DNA of 11,957 nucleotides, taken from contig VERK01000048.1 in the NCBI GenBank assembly GCA_018882725.1, forward strand, positions 1 to 11,957, in the 5' to 3' direction. Source of the DNA: Actinomycetota bacterium. Lineage in GTDB: Bacteria; Actinomycetota; Acidimicrobiia; Acidimicrobiales; Ilumatobacteraceae. A program made the translations under genes and the position numbers. Shown here piece by piece: positions 6,379-11,916 of this stretch. Below the pieces are notes generated by a model. That model was not told where the DNA came from, searched no databases, and saw only the letters and a program-made list of their open reading frames with translations. The stretch's first letter is position 1. Each line of letters begins with the position of its first letter.

Positions 6379-6714
6379 ATGGCCTTGTCCGATGACGAAC
6401 AGCGAATCCTGCGCCAGATCGAGCAGGAGCTACAGAACGACGAGAAGTTCGCCCAAGCCGTGTCGCCCGCGGGCTTGTATCGCCACTCGGCCAAGTTGGT
6501 CCGGTGGGCGATCGTCGGTCTGGTGGTGTCGGTCGCCGCGCTCGTGTTCGCGCTTCGCGTGCACTTCATCGCCGCGTTCGCCGTCTTCGTGGTGATGCTC
6601 GCGCTTCTTGCGATCATCGAGCGCAATGCGCGCGCGATCGGCAAGGCCGGTATCCAGGACGTCGCGGGGGCGATCCGCAAGGTTCGCGCCGACGTCACGC
6701 GCAAGTTCGACTGA
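6379..6714 (+). CDS. DUF3040-family small membrane protein
   Basis: 111 aa. The N-terminus MALSDDEQRILRQIEQEL with a following DEKFAQAV matches the start of the actinobacterial DUF3040 family; two TM helices follow at about 41-60 and 62-81, then a basic cytoplasmic tail (ERNARAIGKAG...KVRADVTRKFD). No biochemical role is established for the family that I know of. Two in-frame ATGs exist, at 6370 and 6379; I prefer 6379 because family members begin this way and the proposed -10 box overlaps the first ATG. The gene is followed after 13 bp by the ROK kinase and probably heads a transcription unit with it. Confidence 0.87.
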   Translation: MALSDDEQRILRQIEQELQNDEKFAQAVSPAGLYRHSAKLVRWAIVGLVVSVAALVFALRVHFIAAFAVFVVMLALLAIIERNARAIGKAGIQDVAGAIRKVRADVTRKFD

Positions 6715-6717
6715 ACC

Positions 6718-6722
6718 GAGGT
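6718..6722 (+). promoter_or_regulatory. Shine-Dalgarno site for the ROK kinase
   Basis: GAGGT lies 5 nt before the ATG at 6728, just after the DUF3040 stop. It supports this start over the long upstream frame that overlaps DUF3040. It is one of only two convincing Shine-Dalgarno sites in the window. Confidence 0.6.
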
Positions 6723-6727
6723 CGCGT

Positions 6728-7579
6728 ATGACTCTCGACGGCGTGCTTGCCGTCGACATCGGCGGAACCAAGACCGCAGTCGGAGTCGTTCTTCCCGATG
6801 CATCGATCGTTGTGCGCGATCGCATTGCGACACCCACGCGCGACCCGTGGCCGTCCATCGCGCGAGTCGTTTCACGAGTTCTCGCCGCGGCGCCCGACGT
6901 TCGACTCACCGCGGTCGGTGTCGGGTGCGGCGGACCCATGGACGATGCCGGAGTCTCACCTCTCCACATTCCCACCTGGCGAAACTTTCCGCTTCGCGAG
7001 GCGATGGTCGAACTCACCGGATTGCCCGTGTTGGTCGACAACGACGCCAAGACGTTCGCGCTCGCCGAGGGTTGGCGCGGCGCCGCCAGTGGGCACCGCA
7101 ACTTCCTCGGTGTGATCATCGGAACAGGGGTCGGGGCCGGGCTCGTGGTGAACGGACGACTCGCTCACGGCGACTCTCGCAACGCGGGCCACATCGGTCA
7201 CGTCGTGGTCGAACCGGGCGGGAAGGAATGTCGGTGCGGCGCGCTCGGCTGTCTCGAGGCGTATCTCGCGGGTCGCAACGTCGCCGACGAAACGGGCAGC
7301 AGTCCGCGCTCGGCGGCCGGTGCCCTCATCGAACGAAACGGTCGATTGCTGGGTCGGGCTCTGGCGTCGGTGGTGGCGCTGACGAGCATCGACATGGCGG
7401 TGATTGGTGGGGGTGTGGCGCTCGGATGGGGCGACCCGTTCATCGTCGCCGCCCGGCGCGAATACGCCGAGCGAGCCCGTCTCGGCTTCGCGGTGGGCAT
7501 ACCGATCGAGATGTCACGGCTCGGCGAGCGCGCGGGTCTGATCGGTGCGGCGGCACTTGCACTAGGTTCGCCATCGTGA
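6728..7579 (+). CDS. ROK-family sugar kinase
   Basis: ATP-dependent hexose or amino-sugar kinase of 283 aa. Phosphate-binding motif VDIGGTKTAVGV (9-20); GCGGPMD; VDNDAKTFALAEG with catalytic base D106; IIGTGVGAGLVVNGRL as adenine/phosphate loop; and the ROK zinc motif with H158, C168, C170 and C175 (HVVVEPGGKECRCGALGC). Where many glucokinases read GE(I/L)GH, this protein reads GHIGH (154-158), a form I recall from N-acetylmannosamine kinases, so glucose should not be assumed. There is no helix-turn-helix domain, so it is an enzyme rather than a ROK repressor. The stop overlaps the acyl-CoA dehydrogenase start as GTGA. No sugar transporter or sugar-catabolic gene is nearby to name the substrate. 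Confidence 0.91.
   Translation: MTLDGVLAVDIGGTKTAVGVVLPDASIVVRDRIATPTRDPWPSIARVVSRVLAAAPDVRLTAVGVGCGGPMDDAGVSPLHIPTWRNFPLREAMVELTGLPVLVDNDAKTFALAEGWRGAASGHRNFLGVIIGTGVGAGLVVNGRLAHGDSRNAGHIGHVVVEPGGKECRCGALGCLEAYLAGRNVADETGSSPRSAAGALIERNGRLLGRALASVVALTSIDMAVIGGGVALGWGDPFIVAARREYAERARLGFAVGIPIEMSRLGERAGLIGAAALALGSPS
7563..7568 (+). promoter_or_regulatory. Possible -10 box before the acyl-CoA dehydrogenase
   Basis: TAGGTT, 7 nt before the GTG at 7576, inside the end of the kinase gene. The geometry matches the other proposed leaderless starts, but no good -35 is visible, and AGG within it could instead act as a weak ribosome site. A doubtful call. Confidence 0.3.
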
Positions 7580-8790
7580 ATCCCACGTACTCTCCCGAAG
7601 CCGACACGTTCCGCGCCCGAGTGGTGTCGTTCCTCCGATCTGCCTTACCAGCCGACTTCAACGGTCTGGGTCGCATGTCTCACGACGAGATGCGTGACTT
7701 CACCACGCAGTGGCGCAAGCAGTTGTACGCCGAGGGTTTTCTTGCTCCCGGATGGCCGGTCGCTTATGGCGGTGGTGGACTCTCGGCGCTCGAGCAAGTG
7801 ATCTTGGCCGAGGAATTCGCCAAGGCCGGCGTTCCGACGGGCGGACCCAACGATGTGTTCGGCATCGTCATGCTCGGCAACACGATCCTGCAGTGGGGAT
7901 CCGAAGAGCAGAAGAAGCACTACTTGCCGCGCATCCTGTCGGGTGACGACGTGTGGTGTCAGGGCTACAGCGAGCCCAACGCCGGCAGCGACCTGGGTGG
8001 TCTGGGTCTGAAGGCCACTCTCGATGGCGACCAGTGGATTCTGAACGGCCAGAAGATCTGGACGTCGGCCGGCCATCTGGCCGATCACATCTTCACTTTG
8101 GCGCGCACCGATCCCGACGCCCCCAAGCACAAGGGCATCTCGTTCCTGCTGGTCGACATGCGCCAGCCGGGTATCGAAGTCCGTCCGATCAAGATGATCA
8201 GCGGCGAGAGCGAGTTCAACGAGGTGTTCTACACCGATGCGGTGTGCCCGAAAGACAGTGTGGTGGGCGGGCTCAACAACGGCTGGGCGGTGGCCATGAC
8301 CCTCCTCGGCTACGAGCGCGGAGAAGGTGCGGCCACCACGCCGGTGCGCTTTCAGGCCGAGGTCGATCGCTTGTTGATGTTGGCCCGCGAGCACGGAGTC
8401 GCTGACGATCCGCGTATTCGTCAGCGCATCGCCCACGCGTATTCCAAAGTGCAGATCATGCGTTATCTCGGATTGCGCACGCTCACACAGTTCCTGAACG
8501 GCCATCACCCCGGTCCGGAAGGCGGAATCTTCAAGCGATACTGGAGCGAATACCACCAGACCGTCACCGAACTCGGAGTCGACATCTTGGGTGCTTCCGG
8601 AATGCTGCTCGAGGGCCGGATGCCCGGAAACGCGTTCCAGCCCGACGATCGCTCGGCGCCCAACACGTCGGCCAGTTGGGGAGGCACGTTCCTGAACGCA
8701 CGCGCCGGAACCATCTACGCCGGTTCGTCGCAGATCCAGTCGAACATCATCGGCGAGATGGTGCTCGGCCTGCCCAAGGAACCGCGCTGA
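7576..8790 (+). CDS. Acyl-CoA dehydrogenase (FadE-type)
   Basis: FAD enzyme of 404 aa that introduces the alpha-beta double bond in an acyl-CoA. N-terminal helical domain about 1-125 (WRKQLYAEGFLAPGWPVAYGG), beta domain with the FAD/substrate signature YSEPNAGSDLGGL (131-143) and WILNGQKIWTSAG (154-166), and a C-terminal helical domain ending AGTIYAGSSQIQSNIIGEMVLGLP. The C-terminal Glu of medium-chain enzymes (YEGT) is replaced by YAGS; E247 in LLGYERGEG is the likely catalytic base, as in isovaleryl-type and several mycobacterial FadE enzymes. The full-length frame from GTG 7576 overlaps the kinase stop (GTGA); the open frame further upstream is a shadow of the kinase. Substrate unknown; long or branched acyl or steroid-side-chain CoAs are possible. 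The 79-aa gene follows after 1 bp. Confidence 0.95.
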   Translation: MNPTYSPEADTFRARVVSFLRSALPADFNGLGRMSHDEMRDFTTQWRKQLYAEGFLAPGWPVAYGGGGLSALEQVILAEEFAKAGVPTGGPNDVFGIVMLGNTILQWGSEEQKKHYLPRILSGDDVWCQGYSEPNAGSDLGGLGLKATLDGDQWILNGQKIWTSAGHLADHIFTLARTDPDAPKHKGISFLLVDMRQPGIEVRPIKMISGESEFNEVFYTDAVCPKDSVVGGLNNGWAVAMTLLGYERGEGAATTPVRFQAEVDRLLMLAREHGVADDPRIRQRIAHAYSKVQIMRYLGLRTLTQFLNGHHPGPEGGIFKRYWSEYHQTVTELGVDILGASGMLLEGRMPGNAFQPDDRSAPNTSASWGGTFLNARAGTIYAGSSQIQSNIIGEMVLGLPKEPR

Positions 8791-8791
8791 C

Positions 8792-9031
8792 GTGCGCGAT
8801 CGCCTGCGCATCATCGCGGCGATCCTTTACAGCCCGTCGTTGTGGCCCACCGCAGTGCGGGTGGCTCGTCGTCTGATCCCCGTTCGTTGGTGGAGCACGC
8901 GGCCCTATCTGCCGGTGCCGTCGCGGGCCTATCTCCGGTTCCGTCTCGAGACCTACTACGGCAGTGAAACCGCGCACTTCGCCCCGGAAGATGTGCTGAA
9001 ATATCTGCGATGGGTTCGCGAGTGGGGCTGA
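8792..9031 (+). CDS. Small unrecognised protein (79 aa) coupled to the acyl-CoA dehydrogenase
   Basis: Starts with GTG one base after the dehydrogenase stop; AAGGA at 8776-8780 is a possible but distant (11 nt) ribosome site. The protein is rich in Arg, Trp and Tyr: MRDRLRIIAAILYSP, WPTAVRVARRLIPVRWW, then PYLPVPSRAYLRFRLETYYG and the acidic-to-aromatic end APEDVLKYLRWVREWG. No clear TM segment, signal peptide or Cys motif. The composition, with ordered Pro-Tyr-Leu and Tyr-Leu-Arg blocks and immediate coupling, looks like a real protein rather than a chance frame. I do not recognise the family. Contact with the enzyme or with a membrane surface is only a guess. Confidence 0.68.
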   Translation: MRDRLRIIAAILYSPSLWPTAVRVARRLIPVRWWSTRPYLPVPSRAYLRFRLETYYGSETAHFAPEDVLKYLRWVREWG

Positions 9032-9033
9032 GG

Positions 9034-9052
9034 GTCGCCGTCAGGCGACGGC
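9034..9052 (+). other. Overlapping alternative hairpins between the 79-aa gene and the HNH gene
   Basis: Two perfect 6-bp stems share the same bases: GTCGCC-GTCA-GGCGAC (9034-9049) and GCCGTC-AGGC-GACGGC (9037-9052). They begin 3 nt after one stop and end 9 nt before the next ATG. No T-run follows, so a classical intrinsic terminator is unlikely; a processing, weak-termination or translation-control element is possible. Confidence 0.4.
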
Positions 9053-9061
9053 CGAACTGAC

Positions 9062-9556
9062 ATGAGGAGCGCGCTCGTCCTCAATGCGACGTACGAGCCG
9101 CTCAGCGTCGTTCCCACCCGTCGGGCCGCCTGCTTGGTCTTGCTCGACAAAGCCGACGTCGTCGAGGACGACGGCACGGTTCTTCGATCGGCGTCCATGG
9201 CCGTTCCCACGCCACTCGTGATTCGGCTGCGCTATGTCGTGAAGGTTCCGTACCACCGTCGCACGTCGCTCTCGCGCCGCGCGGTCTTCGCGCGCGACGA
9301 ACATCGCTGTCAGTACTGCGGCGGCCTCGCCGATTCGATCGACCACGTGATGCCGCGTTCGCGCGGCGGCTTGCACATCTGGGAGAACGTCGCGGCTGCC
9401 TGTCGGCGCTGCAATCTCGACAAACGTGATCGCACGCCCGACGAGGCCGGGATGAAGTTGGCTCGGCCGCCGCACGCACCGCGCGAATTGGCCTGGGTGG
9501 CCGTCTCGGTGGGGCGTGTTCCCGAAGCCTGGAAGCCCTACCTGAACGTCGCATGA
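9062..9556 (+). CDS. HNH endonuclease-family protein
   Basis: 164 aa. The N-terminal part (MRSALVLNATYEPLSVVPTRRA) is the conserved opening of a widespread actinobacterial HNH family. The nuclease core lies at about 83-120: CQYC (C83, C86), IDHVMPRSRGG (D94, H95), ENV (N109) and CRRCN (C114, C117, N118), so the zinc-binding Cys and the H-N catalytic residues are all present. It lacks the features of a homing endonuclease or a restriction enzyme, and no methyltransferase, phage or intron gene is near; cellular role unknown. No Shine-Dalgarno and no -10 box precede the ATG, only the paired hairpins, so its translation signal is unclear. The stop overlaps the start of the next gene (ATGA), implying coupled expression. 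Confidence 0.91.
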   Translation: MRSALVLNATYEPLSVVPTRRAACLVLLDKADVVEDDGTVLRSASMAVPTPLVIRLRYVVKVPYHRRTSLSRRAVFARDEHRCQYCGGLADSIDHVMPRSRGGLHIWENVAAACRRCNLDKRDRTPDEAGMKLARPPHAPRELAWVAVSVGRVPEAWKPYLNVA

Positions 9557-9580
9557 TCATCGTCGATCACGTGATCGACG
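9553..9580. repeat. Adjacent perfect palindromes over the start of the lipoate-ligase-like gene
   Basis: ATGATCAT (9553-9560) is an 8-bp palindrome containing the start codon. It is followed directly by the 20-bp perfect palindrome CGTCGATCAC|GTGATCGACG (9561-9580), which encodes residues 3-9. The RNA could form an 8-bp stem with a 4-nt loop just after the start codon; as DNA it has the form of a dimeric operator. Confidence 0.6.
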
Positions 9581-10233
9581 GCTCGCCCGCCGATCATCAC
9601 GCCCGCGAACTTCCTCACGACGGGCAACCTCATCTGTGGTGGTTCACGTCGTCGCGCGGGGCGCTCGTGCTCGGATCGGCCCAGTCAGTCGATGTGGTCG
9701 ATCGGGCCGAATGCGAGCGCCTCAAGCTCGACATCGTCACGCGCCGCAGCGGGGGAGGTCTCGTGCTCGTGGGCCACGACCGCGAGGTGTGGCTCGACGT
9801 TCTGCTTCCGTCGTCGCATCCGCTGTGGGTGAACGACATCTCGCTCGCTTCGGCTTGGTTGGGTCGTGCGTGGTGCGACGCTTTGCTCGATCTCGGCGTG
9901 GGCGAAGCCTCCGGCCAGGTGGCCGTTCACGAGGGTCCGATGGAGCACAACGAGTTGTCGTCGCTGGTCTGTTTCGCCGGCCGCGCGCCGGGCGAAGTGT
10001 TCATCGGTCGATCGAAAGCGGTGGGTATCAGCCAACGGCGCACGCGTGATTGGGTTCGATTCCAATGCGCGTTGTCGTTGCGATGGGAGCCGGACACCAT
10101 GGCGGCTGTCGTTGCCGATTCGAGTGTCACGGTCGAGCGGTTGAGTGGTCTGGGCACCGATCTCGATCTCGAAGTGTCAGACGTGGTCGACGCCGTTCAG
10201 CAGCGGATCACGGAGCGGCTCGCAGCTCGGTGA
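9553..10233 (+). CDS. Lipoate-protein ligase / octanoyltransferase-family protein
   Basis: 226 aa with the biotin/lipoate ligase fold: LVLGSAQ (38-44), VTRRSGGGLVLVGHD (62-76, the RRxSGGG lipoyl-adenylate loop), WLDVLLP (80-86), and GRSKAVGISQRRTRDW (152-167) with K155 as the invariant lysine. C140 in LVCFAGRAPGEV lies 15 residues before it, about where I recall LipM-type octanoyltransferases carrying their cysteine, so an acyltransferase is as likely as an ATP-dependent ligase. The QHG box usual after the lysine is changed (FQCAL). There is no lipoyl-domain gene or lipA in the window. The start at 9553 overlaps the HNH stop (ATGA) and is followed at once by a perfect 20-bp palindrome. The 3' end overlaps the convergent M23 gene by 26 bp. 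Fold confident, exact reaction not. Confidence 0.82.
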   Translation: MIIVDHVIDGSPADHHARELPHDGQPHLWWFTSSRGALVLGSAQSVDVVDRAECERLKLDIVTRRSGGGLVLVGHDREVWLDVLLPSSHPLWVNDISLASAWLGRAWCDALLDLGVGEASGQVAVHEGPMEHNELSSLVCFAGRAPGEVFIGRSKAVGISQRRTRDWVRFQCALSLRWEPDTMAAVVADSSVTVERLSGLGTDLDLEVSDVVDAVQQRITERLAAR

Positions 10234-11770
10234 CCTGACACGCGTCGATGGCCTTGACGACCGCGAAAGGGTTCACCGCACCGGTGCCGTGAGGGTGGTA
10301 CTCGAAGTGAAGGTGCGGTGAAGAACTGTTGCCCGTGCTTCCGACGTACCCGATCACTTGGCCGGCCTTCACCACCGACCCCACCGCGATGCCGTCGGCG
10401 AACGACGAGAAGTGCGCGTAGTGGAAGTACGTGCCGTCGGCGGCGGTGAGTCGAAGCGCGTTGCCGCCGAGTGATCCGGGGCGATCGAGGAATTGCCGCG
10501 TGATCGTTCCGTCGGTGACCGCGTACACCGCTTTGCCGGTGGGCGCGATGATGTCGACACCCAGGTGACGGCGACCGCCCGGGCGGGGAGCCTTCCACGT
10601 ATCGGCGAACCAACACGGCCCTTGGACCGGAAACACCGACGGTGCGATGGCGGCTTCCTTCGGGGCCGCTTCGGGCGACGGTGTGGTGCTGTTGGGTGTG
10701 GTCGTCACCAGAACGAACGTGTGCAGATCGACCACTCCGGTCGTTGCGAGACCACGCGACTTCTGGAAGTCGGCGATCGCGCGTGACGTGGCCTTGCCGA
10801 ACACGCCGTCGGCGCCACCGGCGACGTGAATGCCGACTTCGATGAGCCGCTGCTGCAGACGACGAACGCCGTCGCTCGATTCGCCGACAGCCGGAAGGGC
10901 AGGAGCGGGGAGGAGTCCGAGGAGACGTGCGGTGTTCTCGTCGAGGGCACCCGTGGCGGGAACCTTCATCTGCTCTTGGTAACTGCGCAGTGCGGTCGTG
11001 GTGGCGGCGCCGAAGATTCCGTCGGCACCTCCACGAACGTTGAGTCCGGCCGCGATGAGTGCGCGCTGCAGAACTGCGACGGGTTCACCGCGCTGGCCCA
11101 CGGCGGGGAGAACGGGCGCGGGGGAGGGTGAGACCGCTGACGCCGGCGCGGGCGTGGGGGCCGGCACAGTCGTGGGGGCCGACACAGTCGTCGGGGCCGG
11201 TGATGGCGTCGCGACCGGGGCGGCACCGGGGGCGATACCGAGAGCGATGGCCGTCCGCACGTCGACGAGGCCCGAAGCGGTCAGGCCGCGGGCCGCTTGG
11301 AAAGCCGAGACCGCGGCCGCCGTACCCGATCCGAAGATGCCGTCCACCCCACCTCGAACCGGGATTCCCGCCGTGACCAGGGCGTTCTGAAGAGTCCGCA
11401 CCGCGTCTCCCCGCTGGCCGCGAGTGGGGAGGGCCGGCGCGGGAGCCAGGCCCAAGAGGTGGGCTGAGGTGGGGTCGAGGGCTCCGCTGGGATTCAGTCC
11501 GGCCGACCGCTGGAACTGGGCCAGTGCCCCGGCGGTACCACGACCAAACACGCCGTCGGGTCCGCCCGGGACGGTGACACCAGCGCTGAGCAGGGCTTTC
11601 TGGAGGTTCACCACCGCACTGCCCCGATCACCCTGGCGCGGCAGAGCCGTGGACGACACCTGGGTCTGGGCCGACACGGGGTCGAGCGACACCGGGACGA
11701 CGACGAGCCCGACCGACAGTCCGACGGTGATCACCGACGGCGTCGCGACCCGGGCCAGATGACGAAACAC
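10208..11770 (-). CDS. Secreted M23 metallopeptidase with four peptidoglycan-binding modules
   Basis: 520 aa. Signal peptide 1-34 (hydrophobic 13-28, cut after VSA). Four PG_binding_1-type modules at about 44-108, 114-178, 222-287 and 292-353, each with LQ..L...G and GG.DG.FG..T; modules 2 and 3 are separated by a Pro/Ala/Thr linker (180-221). A second linker leads to the M23/LytM domain (about 380-508) with all active residues: HLGVD (H402, D406), YAH (H453) and HLH (H486, H488). C386 and C511 bracket this domain and could form a disulfide. It probably cleaves peptide cross-bridges in the wall and acts outside the membrane. The start is GTG 11770; the ATG 10 nt upstream is out of frame. Ribosome site weak. 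It is divergent from the presumed mraZ promoter, which fits a wall-growth or division role. The tail overlaps the convergent gene by 26 bp. Confidence 0.95.
   Translation of the reverse strand: MFRHLARVATPSVITVGLSVGLVVVPVSLDPVSAQTQVSSTALPRQGDRGSAVVNLQKALLSAGVTVPGGPDGVFGRGTAGALAQFQRSAGLNPSGALDPTSAHLLGLAPAPALPTRGQRGDAVRTLQNALVTAGIPVRGGVDGIFGSGTAAAVSAFQAARGLTASGLVDVRTAIALGIAPGAAPVATPSPAPTTVSAPTTVPAPTPAPASAVSPSPAPVLPAVGQRGEPVAVLQRALIAAGLNVRGGADGIFGAATTTALRSYQEQMKVPATGALDENTARLLGLLPAPALPAVGESSDGVRRLQQRLIEVGIHVAGGADGVFGKATSRAIADFQKSRGLATTGVVDLHTFVLVTTTPNSTTPSPEAAPKEAAIAPSVFPVQGPCWFADTWKAPRPGGRRHLGVDIIAPTGKAVYAVTDGTITRQFLDRPGSLGGNALRLTAADGTYFHYAHFSSFADGIAVGSVVKAGQVIGYVGSTGNSSSPHLHFEYHPHGTGAVNPFAVVKAIDACQVTELRAAP
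11154..11207. repeat. 18-bp imperfect tandem repeat (three copies) in the M23 linker
   Basis: Copies start at 11154, 11172 and 11190, consensus GTGGGGGCCGRCACAGTC on the plus strand; the first two differ by one base and the third is degenerate. On the coding strand it encodes the hexapeptide APTTV(S/P) in the flexible Pro/Ala/Thr linker. Because the period is a multiple of three, copy-number change would only lengthen or shorten the linker. Confidence 0.7.
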
Positions 11771-11827
11771 GTCCAGTCATCGGCGAGCGGGCCCAAGAAC
11801 TTGAGCATCCGGGGCGAATCGAGCGTT

Positions 11828-11916
11828 GTGGGGTCCGGTGGGGACCGTGGGGGAAAAAGTGGCGATAAGAGGGGAAAAGTGGTTGACAGAGGGGAGTAGT
11901 GGGGACCAGGATGGGA
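11828..11916 (+). promoter_or_regulatory. mraZ-type operator: array of about nine G(T/A)GG direct repeats
   Basis: G-rich units begin at 11828, 11838, 11847, 11859, 11869, 11879, 11889, 11899 and 11911. Typical forms are GTGGGG, GAGGGG, GTGGCG and GTGGTT, the last one ATGGGA. Most steps are exactly 10 bp, one helical turn, with two steps of 12. MraZ is known to bind direct repeats of a TGGG-type core at 10-bp spacing upstream of its own operon. The array faces right, away from the M23 gene, and no mraZ is visible before the window ends, so the identity rests on the repeat pattern and the cell-wall neighbour. Confidence 0.68.
11883..11912 (+). promoter_or_regulatory. Rightward promoter embedded in the repeat array
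   Basis: A perfect -35 TTGACA (11883-11888) is followed after 18 bp by CAGGAT (11907-11912), which fits the weak actinobacterial -10. Two repeats of the array fill the spacer and one overlaps each box, so a protein bound to the array would block polymerase. At least 40 nt of untranslated leader with several CAGG repeats follow up to the window edge. Confidence 0.6.

Noticed and set aside
6847..7575. Upstream extension giving a 647-aa dehydrogenase
   Set aside because: The extra 243 residues are an Arg-rich shadow of the ROK kinase; GTG 7576 overlaps the kinase stop and begins the family sequence.
7645..8814. 389-aa open frame on the minus strand across the acyl-CoA dehydrogenase
   Set aside because: It is a reverse-complement shadow of a GC-rich gene. 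The plus-strand frame has complete family motifs and the minus frame has none.
9062..9556. HNH gene as part of a restriction, phage or intron system
   Set aside because: No methyltransferase, integrase, terminase or intron structure nearby; its composition matches its neighbours, and the family is a common chromosomal one.
11101..11240. Possible CRISPR-like or minisatellite array
   Set aside because: The 18-bp units are directly adjacent with no spacers and encode an in-frame Pro/Ala/Thr linker, so this is a protein repeat.
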